NCBI GenBank assembly: GCA_029242085.1
Contig: JAQWUP010000036.1
Span: forward strand, 16,973-80,972
Length of the DNA stretch: 64,000 bases
Source: Porticoccaceae bacterium
GTDB taxonomy: Bacteria; Pseudomonadota; Gammaproteobacteria; Pseudomonadales; Porticoccaceae
Direction of reading: 5' to 3'
Position numbers and translations under genes: made by a program. Positions 49,935 through 60,593 of the stretch are shown here, piece after piece (the first letter of the stretch is position 1; each line of letters starts with the position of its first letter). The notes under the pieces were generated by a model. The model did no database searches, was not told the DNA's origin, and was given only the letters and a program-made list of their open reading frames with translations.

Positions 49935-50948
49935 ATGAATATGCTAATACAAGAAAATCGACAAGTTCTTATTAAGTCTTTACCGCAAGGTAAACTGGAG
50001 ACAGGTAATTTTTATATCGAATCTGTCAAAGTGCCAGTTGTGGGTGAGGGTCAAGTACTGGTGAAGACAGCCGCCTTCTCAATCTCGGCGGGTACTCGAG
50101 CTGGTTTGCAGGGTAGCGCAAGTTACGCGGGTGGGCCCTCTGCCGGTAATGTTATGAATGGTAGCGGTATTGGTCAGGTTGTTTTAAGCCGCTGCGAAGC
50201 TATCCCGGTTGGCCATTGGGTTAAAGCATCGACGGGCTGGCAGGATTACTCGGTGCATAATGGCGCAGACACAGAGATTATTCCGCATGGCTATGACCCA
50301 GTCTCCTATCTTGGACCTCTGGGAATCAATGGTCTGACAGCCTATTTTGGACTTGTTGACGTCGGTCAACCCCGTGAGGGTGATACTGTTTTGGTGTCCG
50401 CTGCTGCCGGATCAGTGGGTCATTTAGCCGGACAAATAGCCAAAATTAACGGTGCGCACGTCATCGGTGTCTGTGGCAGTGATGCCAAGAGAAATATTCT
50501 GGTTTCTGAGTTAGGGTTTGATGCGGCGGTCAATTACAGGGATGACGACTTTCGTCAAAAATTAAAGATTGCCACGCCGAATGGCGTGGATGTGTACTTT
50601 GATAATACTGGGGGCATGATTTTGGGATCTGCCCTGTTCCGCATGAATATCGGTGGCCGTATTGCTTGCTGTGGCGTTGTCTCGCAATATGATACTGATC
50701 GACCAGCACCGAGTCCCAAGGGGATCCCTGGATTACTTATCAACAAGCGCGTCACGATGCGGGGTTTTCTGATTTATGATTATGCTGATCGGTTTGCCGA
50801 GGGACGTGAGACATTGCACAAGTGGATATCCAGCGGTGAGTTAAAAAGTTTTACCGATAGAGTGCAGGGGCTTGAGTCTGCTCCAGGGGCACTTGTCAAC
50901 TTGCTCGCTGGTGGCAACATTGGAACTCGAATTGTTGATCTGAATTAA
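49935..50948 (+). CDS. Medium-chain NADP-dependent oxidoreductase (prostaglandin reductase/CurA-like)
   Basis: SYLGPLGINGLTAYFGLVDVGQPREGDTVLVSAAAGSVGHLAGQIAKINGAHVIG, VDVYFDNTGGMIL, RVTMRGFLIYDY. ATG 49935 preferred to 49908. Confidence 0.92.
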   Translation: MNMLIQENRQVLIKSLPQGKLETGNFYIESVKVPVVGEGQVLVKTAAFSISAGTRAGLQGSASYAGGPSAGNVMNGSGIGQVVLSRCEAIPVGHWVKASTGWQDYSVHNGADTEIIPHGYDPVSYLGPLGINGLTAYFGLVDVGQPREGDTVLVSAAAGSVGHLAGQIAKINGAHVIGVCGSDAKRNILVSELGFDAAVNYRDDDFRQKLKIATPNGVDVYFDNTGGMILGSALFRMNIGGRIACCGVVSQYDTDRPAPSPKGIPGLLINKRVTMRGFLIYDYADRFAEGRETLHKWISSGELKSFTDRVQGLESAPGALVNLLAGGNIGTRIVDLN

Positions 50949-50971
50949 ATTTAATTGATTGTCAAGAAATT

Positions 50972-52411
50972 ATGAAAAAAATAAAGCGAAATTTTATTGC
51001 CGGAGAGTGGCTGGATGGCGCCAGCGCTGAAGATAATATCAATCCTTCAGATACGTCGGATATTATTGGCGAGTATGCGCATGCCAGTGTCGCTCAGACT
51101 GAGCAGGCGATCGATGCCGCGTATCAAGCCGCGTCGGTCTGGAAGAATTCGTCGATTCAGTATCGCAGTGATATGTTGGACAATATCGGCAGTGAAATAC
51201 TGCGTCGCAGGGAGGAGATAGGTGAGCTGGTATCTCGCGAAGAAGGTAAAACACGAGTCGAAGGTATTGGTGAGGCGACGCGAGCGGGTCAGGTTTTTAA
51301 ATTTTTTGCCGGAGAGGCACTGCGCCCGGGTGGAGAGTTTATTGATTCGGTTCGATCTGGTCTAGACGTCTCTGTCACCCGCTTCCCAGTGGGGGTTGTG
51401 GGTCTAATTCTGCCGTGGAATTTCCCAATTGCTATTCCTGCATGGAAAGTGGCACCTGCACTGGCCTATGGTAATGCTGTGGTGTTCAAACCCGCTGAAC
51501 TGGTTCCTGCCACCGCCCACTTGATGACCGAGATAATTGTCAATGCGGGCGTCCCCGATGGGGTTTTCAATCTTGTTATGGGTAGTGGCACGGAGGTGGG
51601 CGCAACCATAGTCAATCACTCCATGGTTGATGCTATCAGTTTCACCGGTTCTGTCCGCACAGGTCGTAACGTTGCGGCGGCGGCGGTGTCTCGTATGGCC
51701 AAGGTGCAGCTTGAAATGGGCGGTAAAAACCCCCTGATTGTGTTGGATGACGCCGACCTGCCCACGGCGGTTGAATGTGCTGTCAACGGCGCCTACTTTT
51801 CTACCGGGCAGCGCTGTACGGCGTCAAGCCGTCTAATCGTTACCGAGGGTATCCACGATAAATTTATAGCGGCTGTCAGCGAGCGCTTGGCAAATTTGAC
51901 TGTCGATCATGCACTCAAAGCAGGCACTGATATTGGTCCCGTGGTCGATCAACGTCAGTTGCAGCAAAATCTCGATTACATCCAGATTGGTATTAACGAA
52001 GGTGCCAATCTGGTGTGGGGTGGCGAGCAAGTATCTCGTGATACACATGGCTTCTTTATGACGCCGGCGCTGTTCACTGAGTCGAACAATAATATGCGAA
52101 TTAATCGCGAAGAGGTGTTTGGTCCTGTGGCTACGGTTATTCGAGTCAAGGACTATGACGAGGCCCTGGCAACTGCTAATGACACTGAGTTTGGTTTGTC
52201 ATCCGGTATTGTGACGACGTCCCTGAAGTATTCGAGCCATTTCAAGCGGCATATTCAGTCTGGTGTCGCATCTGTCAACGTGCCTACAGCCGGTGTTGAT
52301 TACCATGTTCCCTTCGGAGGTATCAAGAGTTCCAGTTATGGTTCGCGGGAGCAGGGGAGCTATGCAAAGGAGTTCTACACTACAGTAAAGACTGCTTATA
52401 CACTGCCCTAA
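50972..52411 (+). CDS. Aldehyde dehydrogenase family protein
   Basis: RNFIAGEWLDGASAEDNINPSD, LILPWNFPIAIPAWKVAPALAYGNAVVFKPAE, SFTGSVRTGR, LEMGGKNPLIVLDDADL, STGQRCTASSR. Confidence 0.94.
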   Translation: MKKIKRNFIAGEWLDGASAEDNINPSDTSDIIGEYAHASVAQTEQAIDAAYQAASVWKNSSIQYRSDMLDNIGSEILRRREEIGELVSREEGKTRVEGIGEATRAGQVFKFFAGEALRPGGEFIDSVRSGLDVSVTRFPVGVVGLILPWNFPIAIPAWKVAPALAYGNAVVFKPAELVPATAHLMTEIIVNAGVPDGVFNLVMGSGTEVGATIVNHSMVDAISFTGSVRTGRNVAAAAVSRMAKVQLEMGGKNPLIVLDDADLPTAVECAVNGAYFSTGQRCTASSRLIVTEGIHDKFIAAVSERLANLTVDHALKAGTDIGPVVDQRQLQQNLDYIQIGINEGANLVWGGEQVSRDTHGFFMTPALFTESNNNMRINREEVFGPVATVIRVKDYDEALATANDTEFGLSSGIVTTSLKYSSHFKRHIQSGVASVNVPTAGVDYHVPFGGIKSSSYGSREQGSYAKEFYTTVKTAYTLP

Positions 52412-52512
52412 GACTCTGTTTAGAAGAGATTTTTTTGGTTTCGGTACCACACAGATTGCAAAATGTTAATTCAGAATAGATGTCATCGAACGGGTATGGT
52501 GCGGCCGACTCA

Positions 52513-53625
52513 TTAGCTACTCGGCGACCTGAGGGATAGTTTGAACTGATCGTACTCTGATCGGCTCTCAAAAACTTGGCTATCATTCCATAGTACTTGC
52601 CAATCACCTGCGGCCTCAGGCCACAAAAATACCTGGCCCCAAATCAGACGGTTATCCATATCGATCCCCGGATTTTCCTCAGAACCATCTCCCGAAATAC
52701 GCAGGAGTTGCTCGGGGCTCAGCAGATCTTCGGTCGCGGCCAATAAATTTTCGTGTATTCGCTTTGGTGTTGTCGACATTGCCACGTAACCGCCACTGCC
52801 ATTCTCTCTTTGGGCTGCCCAGCTCAATGCGATCCGTGCAGGCGAAACACCGAGCTCCGAGGCGAGGTCGCAAAGCGTAGCATTATCGAGGTCGCTTAGA
52901 TGTTCGTCGAACCGATCCCGAGCCGGGCGATTTGGTGATCCTAATGACATATAACCGGTGCACAGGATGTTTTCCGATTCAAACTGTCGGCGAAGTGCGG
53001 TCTGCTGCATAAGAGGGTGCATTTCCATTTGATTACATGAAGGCCGTTCTGTTATTCCCACATCACGGAGCAACAAGTTCATGCAGGTTGCGGTATGATT
53101 TGAGGTTCCAATATCGACTATCTTTCCTGCTCTTTTGGCTTTGCATAGTTCTTCCCATGTCTCCATAAACTCCTCATGGATATAGGGAACTGCATCGGAA
53201 CTCCGAAATTCGGTACCTGCGCCATGGATATGTGCATTCGGCCAGGGCCAATGGTTCAGATACATATCAATTTGGTCAATGCCGAGTGCTGTCAGTGTCC
53301 CCTCCAATGCCGGCAAAACATCTTTGGGGTTCATATGACCGTTCCAAAGTTTGCCAGTAATGAAGAGATCCTCCACCGATGATATATACCCAAGACGCAT
53401 CGATTGTTTTATTGCAGCGCCGATCAGTGCCTCATTTTCGTATGCACGAGCTGTATCTAAGTGGCGCCAACCCAATCGAATGGCCTCTAAAGTAGCCTGA
53501 TACATGTGCTCTTGCGCCCAATCTGAATGGAATGTCCCAAATGCGGCGACGGGCATGGCAACGCCACTGTTCAGTCTAATCTTGCGAACGGATTCCGGAT
53601 CAATAAGTTGTAGAGAGTTATCCAT
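52513..53625 (-). CDS. Aldo/keto reductase family protein
   Basis: NSGVAMPVAAFGTFH, GWRHLDTARAYENEALIGAAI, ITGKLWNGHM, IDMYLNHWPWP, IGTSNHTATCMNLLL. Confidence 0.88.
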   Translation of the reverse strand: MDNSLQLIDPESVRKIRLNSGVAMPVAAFGTFHSDWAQEHMYQATLEAIRLGWRHLDTARAYENEALIGAAIKQSMRLGYISSVEDLFITGKLWNGHMNPKDVLPALEGTLTALGIDQIDMYLNHWPWPNAHIHGAGTEFRSSDAVPYIHEEFMETWEELCKAKRAGKIVDIGTSNHTATCMNLLLRDVGITERPSCNQMEMHPLMQQTALRRQFESENILCTGYMSLGSPNRPARDRFDEHLSDLDNATLCDLASELGVSPARIALSWAAQRENGSGGYVAMSTTPKRIHENLLAATEDLLSPEQLLRISGDGSEENPGIDMDNRLIWGQVFLWPEAAGDWQVLWNDSQVFESRSEYDQFKLSLRSPSS

Positions 53626-53647
53626 TAACTTGCTTTACTCCGTATGC

Positions 53648-54676
53648 TTATAACTGACTATCCAAATCGATAAACACTTTCATCGATTCAGAGGCTCGTT
53701 GGTCAATAAATTCATAAGCGGATTGAAATTCCTCTAGGGTGAAGTGCTCCGACTCCAAGGGAGTGGTCTTTACGTCTCCCGCTACCAAGCTCTCCACCGC
53801 CTGCTGATAATCATTGTGGTGATACATCATTGTGCCAATTATATTTAATTCACTCTCGCAAACTACCGCCATATCGACTTGCGGCTTTTGGTCAAACACC
53901 GCCACAATCAACACAGTTCCGCCTTTATTAACAGAACTAATGGCAGCATCTAGGCTTAATTGTGCGCCCGCACAATCGAAAACAATATCAAGGCCCTCAG
54001 ATCCAAAAACACTGTCCGCAGCCTTCGATAGGTGGTCGACCTCTGGATTAAAAACATGCTCTAGGCCGCAGGCTCGGGCAACGCCAAGCCGAGTCTCTGA
54101 AACGTCACCAATTAGTACTTTGGCGCCTTTAGCTTGCGCCATTTGACCAACAAAATTTCCGATTGTGCCAGCGCCGATAACCGCGATATTGGCTCCTCGT
54201 AAGAGACCGGCCCTCGACGTTGAATGGCTCGCTACCGCAAGTGGCTCGATGAATGCGCCTTGTTCTAATGTAAAAGACTCTGGCAAAACAATGACTTTAT
54301 CGATTTCAGTAACGAAATAGTCTTGAGCGCATCCTGGTGCCTGAAAACCTCTAACTTTTAGATTATCACAAAGGTGCCAGTTGCCACGACGGCATGGCAC
54401 GCATTCGCCACACACCTCCTGAGGTAGTGCAGTCACCAGTTGGCCCACACAGATGTCGGTTACGTCGGCACCAATTTTAGAGACAATGCCACAATACTCA
54501 TGACCCTGAATCACTGGGTAAGAAGTAAATGGATGTGCGCCATGCCAAACATGCACGTCACTACCACAGATACCGATGCGCTTTACATTAATCTGAACCT
54601 GATTAGAATTTGGTTCAGGAACCTCAGCTTCAACAATTTTTACCACGCCGGGCGCGGTCATTACAGCCTGTCTCAA
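53648..54676 (-). CDS. Zinc-dependent alcohol dehydrogenase (MDR; sorbitol/threonine dehydrogenase-like)
   Basis: GICGSDVHVWHGAHPFTSYPVIQGHEYCGIV, LPQEVCGECVPCRRGNWHLCDNLKVRG, IAVIGAGTIGNFVGQMAQAKGAKVLIGD. Confidence 0.92.
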   Translation of the reverse strand: MRQAVMTAPGVVKIVEAEVPEPNSNQVQINVKRIGICGSDVHVWHGAHPFTSYPVIQGHEYCGIVSKIGADVTDICVGQLVTALPQEVCGECVPCRRGNWHLCDNLKVRGFQAPGCAQDYFVTEIDKVIVLPESFTLEQGAFIEPLAVASHSTSRAGLLRGANIAVIGAGTIGNFVGQMAQAKGAKVLIGDVSETRLGVARACGLEHVFNPEVDHLSKAADSVFGSEGLDIVFDCAGAQLSLDAAISSVNKGGTVLIVAVFDQKPQVDMAVVCESELNIIGTMMYHHNDYQQAVESLVAGDVKTTPLESEHFTLEEFQSAYEFIDQRASESMKVFIDLDSQL

Positions 54677-54767
54677 AGCTCACTCCTATAACCTGATGTA
54701 GCCAAAAACCTGAAAACGTAATCACAGTAACATTGACACTGTATTAATATTAAATTGTACAAAGCCA

Positions 54768-55655
54768 CTAACCCCCAATCCAGTCAGGTAGCTTTGGAGT
54801 AGCGCCTCTCTGTGAGCAGACAAAGGACGACACTTCAGTTGCAAAATTCGCGATCTCTGTAAGGGATTGGTTTTTTAGCAACCCTATGATGAGTGCGGCG
54901 GTAAAGGCATCACCTGCCCCAACAGTGTCTACAACAGTTGTTGGTACACTAGGTGCATTGACAATTTCACTATGATTTATTAAAACGGCGCCCGCTGTAC
55001 CTTGTGTTAGAGCGATACAGCTGATTTGATAATCCTCTTGGAGCCTTTTCAATACATCGATACTATCCCCCGAGATTGGGATAACTTTAGCGATAACACA
55101 CAATTCGTCTTCATTTAGCTTTAAGACATTAGCTAACTTGAGTGATTGAATCAGAGTGTCAGGTTCGTAAAATGGCGCTCTCAGATTCATATCAAACACC
55201 TTAAGGGCATTTGCTGAGGTCGCACCGACAAATTCTTGAATGGTTTTACGGCTAGTATTTCCACGTTGAGCTAGGCTACCAAAGCATATCGCATCAACGT
55301 CAGCGGCGAGGTCATGCCAGCATTCAGACCAAACAATATTATCCCACGCAGAATTGTTAGAAATATTGAACAATGGTTGACCCGAATCGTCTAGCTGTAC
55401 GGTGACAGTGCCGGTGGGGGCGTCGGTTATTTGCAACTCAGAGACATTGACATGTCGTTGTTTTAAAAAATTAATGGCATCGCGTCCACGCTGATCATCG
55501 CCTAATGCACTCACCAGCTTCACGGAGCCAGAAGGGCCTAATAAGCCAGCGGCTGTGCAGGCTATGTTGGCTGGCGCGCCACCAAAATGATCGCCATCTG
55601 GAAAAAGATCCCAGAGCACTTCGCCCAATCCAATGATCCTAAAATATGGTGTCAT
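54768..55655 (-). CDS. PfkB family carbohydrate kinase (fructokinase-like)
   Basis: IGLGEVLWDLFPDGDHFGGAPANIACTAAGL, MNLRAPFYEPDTL, VDTVGAGDAFTAALIIGLL. Confidence 0.92.
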   Translation of the reverse strand: MTPYFRIIGLGEVLWDLFPDGDHFGGAPANIACTAAGLLGPSGSVKLVSALGDDQRGRDAINFLKQRHVNVSELQITDAPTGTVTVQLDDSGQPLFNISNNSAWDNIVWSECWHDLAADVDAICFGSLAQRGNTSRKTIQEFVGATSANALKVFDMNLRAPFYEPDTLIQSLKLANVLKLNEDELCVIAKVIPISGDSIDVLKRLQEDYQISCIALTQGTAGAVLINHSEIVNAPSVPTTVVDTVGAGDAFTAALIIGLLKNQSLTEIANFATEVSSFVCSQRGATPKLPDWIGG

Positions 55656-56013
55656 TCGGCTCTACTTTTAAAATAAGCTTCGATAGGACTTTACTACAAG
55701 TGACTTGGCAACTCAGTCAAACTTTCAGTCACTGTACTAGAATTCGGTAACGATGCTCAATACCATCTCACTTAGACACAACAGAGAGTTAACAAAACCT
55801 CCCTCCGTCTCGGATAAACTTCAATCACGAAACTCTGCTGATATTATTGGTGACCGTCAATCAAGCTGCCAATACTAAACTAAATACTCCCCCAAATTTT
55901 ATCGAAAACGTTGGCGGCGACGAAATAGTTTCAAAAAAAATCTTGACCCTGCACTTACTCGGCAGTTTCTGCGTAAACAAGTAGCTCTATAAATAACCCA
56001 ATGTTTCCTTCAA

Positions 56014-59000
56014 TTATGGTCTCATAGCTGTGATACGAGCTTTTGCGTTGACCGAACTTTGCTTGATGTCCTCACCAATGCAATACAGTGCGGGCACCAC
56101 TAGCAAGGTGATAAAGAACGCGAACAACACGCCAAACGCCAGCGCTAGTCCAGCTGGTTTTAAAAATTGCGCATCGATAGAGCTCTCGGCCATGAGTGGC
56201 ATCAGCCCTACAAAGGTGGTAACCGAAGTCAGCAAAATCGGTCGGAAGCGCTGCACTGCTGATTCGACTACCGAGTCCAGCGCCGAGTATCCTTGTGTTC
56301 GCATCGTTCCTATGCGGTCTACCAAGACGAGGTTGTCGTTGACAACCACGCCAGCGGCTGCGCCGATGCCAAAATAGGAGTACATCGATACCGACATATC
56401 AAATAAAAGGTGTCCGAAAATAGCGCCGGCAAAAGAAAAGGGGATGGCGGTCATCACCAGCAGGGGTAAAAAATAGGACCCAAAGGCGATTGCGATCAGA
56501 GCGTACATAGAAAACAGAGCGATCGCATACAGCGTCCTAATTTCATCAAAAAATTCCTCTTCTTTTTCCAAGCGTCCGCTTTTATTGACCAACAGTCCAT
56601 GGTGGCGGGCCGCTAAGTCGTCAAGGAAATTGTCATTGATGTCGTCGTCGATATCGCTCGCACGCTCGTCATCGACCCGAGCAGAGATACGTACCATACG
56701 CATTCCATCACGTCGCTTGATGCTCTGCACGCCGCTGGCGAGGCTTATATCGACCACCGACATCAGCGGCAATTCACGGCCGTTATTGGTTCGAACTCTA
56801 AAACTGCTGAGGCTTTTCAGGTTACTGCGCAGTTCTTTCGGGTACCTGACCATTACTTTGGTATCACCATACTCTCGCGGTAGCCTCTGAACTTCTTCAC
56901 CGTAGTACGCCTGGCGAACTTGGTAGGATATCTCAGCTAGAGTGACGCCAAGTTTTTCAGCCCCTGGCAGGAGCGCTAGATGCAATTCATCCACCTCACC
57001 GCGAAGGTTGTCGCGCGTAAAAAAGGTGCCCTCATAACTATTTAGGCGAGCTTGCAGCTCTTTACTGGCGGCGCGCAACACCGCCATATCTGGATGGCGC
57101 ATTAAATAACTGAGTTGAGGGTCGTCATCGCTCAAGTTATATCGAAATTGGATGCGATCCGCCTCGGGCAACTCGCCGACTAACTCACGAAGACGTTCTG
57201 CTACCTCTGAGGTAGATAGGTCTCGTGTCTCTGGCGGTACCAACTTGACCCCAGCAAATACATTGCCACGCTGTACCACGCTAAACCACCCCTCGATCAA
57301 TTTACCGGAAAGGCTGTTTTCCGAGGTCATTGATTCCAGATCGTTGCTCAATTGCAGTTCTGCGGCTTCGAGTTTCTGAATCACGTCCAGCGATCGCGCA
57401 AAGGGTGTTCCGGTGGGCAGGTCGATATCAATCCAGATTTGCTCACCCTCTACCTCGGGGGTAAAGCTTGATGCGACCCAGCCATTATTGAATATGCCTA
57501 GGCTGATTAGCAATAAGGCCACAAAGCTCGCCACTGTGGCGTAGCGATTTTCTAGAATGTCTCCGACCCAGTGACGATAGCGGGTGTCCGCGAAACTGGA
57601 GATTGATAGGGCTATGTTGTTTTGTAATGTCGCAAGGCGCCCGAGCTGTGTTGGGTGTCGGGGGCGCAGTTTTCTCAGGTGCGTTGGAAGAATGAAAAAT
57701 GCCTCGATCAGTGAAATGCACAATGCCACGGTGATCACGATAGAAAGTTGCTGGGTTAACTGTGCAGTAGCTCCAGATAAAAAGAACCAAGGGGCAAATA
57801 CGATCATTGTGGTGAGAACCGCAAAAATAACCGGCTTTGCAACCAGTGCAGCGCCCTCAATAGCGCCTTCTGTGCCACCACCCAATCGCTGAGTCTGTTC
57901 GTGAATACTCTCGCCAACTACGATCGCATCATCAACAACAATACCCAATACCAACAAAAAGCCGAAGGTCGATATGATGTTGAGCGATACGCTAGTCGGC
58001 GGCAGTAACGCAAAGGTACCCACAAATGCGATGCCGATACCTACCGTCACCCAGAGCGCTACCGCTGGCCTAAGGGTTAAAATAAGCAACAAAAAGACCA
58101 AACCCAGGCCGAGGTAAGCAGACTTTCCGATGGTCGCCATTCGAGCCTTGTAGATGTCCGCATCGTCCTGCCACAGGGTCAAACTTAAGCCTGTCGGTAG
58201 GGTAGTCTCGCGCTCTTCCATCCACGCACGCACTGTGTCTGATATTTTGACCACTTGCATATTGTCGGTGCTCTTAACTTGAATTATGCCAGCCCGCTCG
58301 CCAGCTATTCTGGCGATAACATCGTTATCCTCGAAACCATCGATCACGCGTGCCACATCGCCCACGCGAATTCTACTGCCGTCGGGGTTTTGGATGATGA
58401 CAATCTGTTGGAAATCAACTTCTGTATCCGCCAAGTTCCGCGCTCTGAGTCGCACATCGCCGGTTTCTGTTCGCACTCGGCCGGACGAGAGATTAATAGA
58501 ATTGTTGCGAATCGCGCTCGCTACCTGCGAAAAACTGACGGCGTAGCGCTGCATGGAGCTTTCTGATAACTCAATCGTAACCTGCTCGCGATTCTCAAAC
58601 ATTACATTAACGATGGATACGTAGGGCAACGCGGCGATTTCGTTGCGCAGGTCATGAGTCAACCTAGACAGAGCCCGCTCGGACATATCTCCATGCACCG
58701 CAATCGACATAATGTCCGGGCGAAAGATACGGTGCTGGACGGAGGGGGGCTCGATATCTCTGGGCAAAGAATTGACGCCGTCAACCGCGTTTTTGACTTC
58801 ATTGATAAAGGTTTCGATATCGACACCGAGTTTACTTTCTACGTCTATATCCGCTAACCCTTCTGATGCCGTCGCCCAGACTCGCTTGATCGAGCCGATA
58901 TTTTTCAATGCCTCCTCAATTCGAAATACAACCTGTTCTTCAATCTCTTGAGGTGCGGCGCCGGGCCAGACGACGGAAATATTAGCTATATCGGGTTCAA

Positions 59001-59121
59001 AGTGTGGGAATGCTTCACGCTCGACCGCTAAAAACCCCAATCCGCCCGACAGCAAGATCCCTACCATCAGTAAATTACCAGCGACGGGATTGCACGCCCA
59101 CCAACCAATTATTGAGCGCAT
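56014..59121 (-). CDS. RND family efflux transporter permease (AcrB/hydrophobe-like)
   Basis: GIVVDDAIVVGESIHEQTQRL, SYFGIGAAAGVVVNDNLVLVDRIGTMRTQGYSALDSVVESAVQRFRPILLTSVTTFVGLMPL; two TM halves with periplasmic loops. Confidence 0.94.
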   Translation of the reverse strand: MRSIIGWWACNPVAGNLLMVGILLSGGLGFLAVEREAFPHFEPDIANISVVWPGAAPQEIEEQVVFRIEEALKNIGSIKRVWATASEGLADIDVESKLGVDIETFINEVKNAVDGVNSLPRDIEPPSVQHRIFRPDIMSIAVHGDMSERALSRLTHDLRNEIAALPYVSIVNVMFENREQVTIELSESSMQRYAVSFSQVASAIRNNSINLSSGRVRTETGDVRLRARNLADTEVDFQQIVIIQNPDGSRIRVGDVARVIDGFEDNDVIARIAGERAGIIQVKSTDNMQVVKISDTVRAWMEERETTLPTGLSLTLWQDDADIYKARMATIGKSAYLGLGLVFLLLILTLRPAVALWVTVGIGIAFVGTFALLPPTSVSLNIISTFGFLLVLGIVVDDAIVVGESIHEQTQRLGGGTEGAIEGAALVAKPVIFAVLTTMIVFAPWFFLSGATAQLTQQLSIVITVALCISLIEAFFILPTHLRKLRPRHPTQLGRLATLQNNIALSISSFADTRYRHWVGDILENRYATVASFVALLLISLGIFNNGWVASSFTPEVEGEQIWIDIDLPTGTPFARSLDVIQKLEAAELQLSNDLESMTSENSLSGKLIEGWFSVVQRGNVFAGVKLVPPETRDLSTSEVAERLRELVGELPEADRIQFRYNLSDDDPQLSYLMRHPDMAVLRAASKELQARLNSYEGTFFTRDNLRGEVDELHLALLPGAEKLGVTLAEISYQVRQAYYGEEVQRLPREYGDTKVMVRYPKELRSNLKSLSSFRVRTNNGRELPLMSVVDISLASGVQSIKRRDGMRMVRISARVDDERASDIDDDINDNFLDDLAARHHGLLVNKSGRLEKEEEFFDEIRTLYAIALFSMYALIAIAFGSYFLPLLVMTAIPFSFAGAIFGHLLFDMSVSMYSYFGIGAAAGVVVNDNLVLVDRIGTMRTQGYSALDSVVESAVQRFRPILLTSVTTFVGLMPLMAESSIDAQFLKPAGLALAFGVLFAFFITLLVVPALYCIGEDIKQSSVNAKARITAMRP

Positions 59122-59124
59122 ACC

Positions 59125-60333
59125 CTAAGCCCCTGAGGTGTTAGATGCATCTTCACGCCGCATGGATGACTTATCTTGCTCGATTATTTCTAGCGGCATG
59201 CCTTCGGTCGCATTACGGATCGACGAGCGTATGACGAGCTCTCCGACCTCTAGTCCTGCGCTTATAACAACTTCGGAATCGCTAATATAGGCGATTTCAA
59301 CGGGTCTTATTTCCAATGTATTATCATTACTTAGAACGTACACCAAGCTACCTGCTCGCAGTGCAGAGCGTGAGATAACTAGGACATTTTCAAGCGTGGG
59401 GCCAGCGATTTTTGCACTAACAAATAATCCCACAGCCAGCGGCATACCTATTTTTGATGCGCCCTGGCCATAAGGGTCTAGGACCTGAGCAGTACCAAAC
59501 AGCATGCGGGTCGAAGGGTCTACGGTAGCGTCTAGTCGCTGTAGGCTGCCGAGCCACCGATGTTGACGATTGGCTAATATGGAGGTGATGCTGACTAACG
59601 GCGCATTATCAGCATCGGCGATAAAACCAACAGGCAGATCCAGCGTGGCGATCTGTGCATCGTTTAGTGGCAGGCGTATCTCTACTATGTCGTCGGCAAA
59701 GGCTTGACCGATCAGAGTCCCCGGCGTCACGTATTGTCCGAGTGCAACTGCGGTGTCGACGATACGGCCATTGAATGGCAGGCTGACTTGCGTCCGTGCA
59801 AGGTTTAGGCGCGCTTGTGTGAGTTCCGCGTTGGCTGCTCTTAAGTTTGCTTGGGCTTGAGCGACCTGTGGCTTTCTCAGTGCCAAGTCAGGGGCCTTGG
59901 TTTCGTTGCGCAATTGGTACCGTGCGACATCAGCGTCGGCATTGGCCTGCAGAACCAAAACCTCAGCGCTTGCTTGCCGTGCCTCGGCTGCTCTGACCGC
60001 GGCGTAGTAGTCAGACTGCTCAATCGATATCAATGGCATGCCCGGTTTAACTTTGCCTCCCTCGATAAATTCGCTGGATACTGAGGTCACTATGCCGGTC
60101 ACCTGCGCAATGATATCTACCTGCGTTTTGGCCCTCACTTCCCCTTGTGTGGACACCGATGAATGGACTTTGGCATACTTTACCCTCTCTATAAAAACGC
60201 TGATGGGTCTGCGTGTTTCATCAGACTTTTGCGGCAGGGGCTTTAGTTCGGTAAGAAGTTGATAGGCTCCCAATCCTGCTACGATAATCATAATTGGGAG
60301 TGAGATTTTTTTGTTTATTCGATCCACAAACAT
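59125..60333 (-). CDS. RND efflux periplasmic adaptor (HlyD/membrane fusion) subunit
   Basis: N-terminal TM; STQGEVRAKTQVDIIAQVTGIVTSVSSEFIEGGKVKPGMPLISIEQSDY; LARTQVSLPFNGRIVDTAVALGQYVTPGTLIGQ. Adjacent to the RND pump. Confidence 0.93.
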   Translation of the reverse strand: MFVDRINKKISLPIMIIVAGLGAYQLLTELKPLPQKSDETRRPISVFIERVKYAKVHSSVSTQGEVRAKTQVDIIAQVTGIVTSVSSEFIEGGKVKPGMPLISIEQSDYYAAVRAAEARQASAEVLVLQANADADVARYQLRNETKAPDLALRKPQVAQAQANLRAANAELTQARLNLARTQVSLPFNGRIVDTAVALGQYVTPGTLIGQAFADDIVEIRLPLNDAQIATLDLPVGFIADADNAPLVSITSILANRQHRWLGSLQRLDATVDPSTRMLFGTAQVLDPYGQGASKIGMPLAVGLFVSAKIAGPTLENVLVISRSALRAGSLVYVLSNDNTLEIRPVEIAYISDSEVVISAGLEVGELVIRSSIRNATEGMPLEIIEQDKSSMRREDASNTSGA

Positions 60334-60593
60334 TGTCCAGGCCAGAAAAGCGAAATTATTTTAAGTAGCAGTAAGACGGCACTGTGACATTAGTCTTTAT
60401 TACCAGTGCCCCTCGCTTCATCGGTATATTTTAAAATTCTAAGCGTGAGTATATAGACTTATAGCTTTTTTTTGCATATGAAACTTCCGGCTGCAATGCG
60501 TTATTTGTCTGTTCATCGAGAAATTCTACCCCATTTTTTCCCAAATTTTGCTGTTACCGTACAGTGGGTTCTATCGACACTTACTAAGCCGAG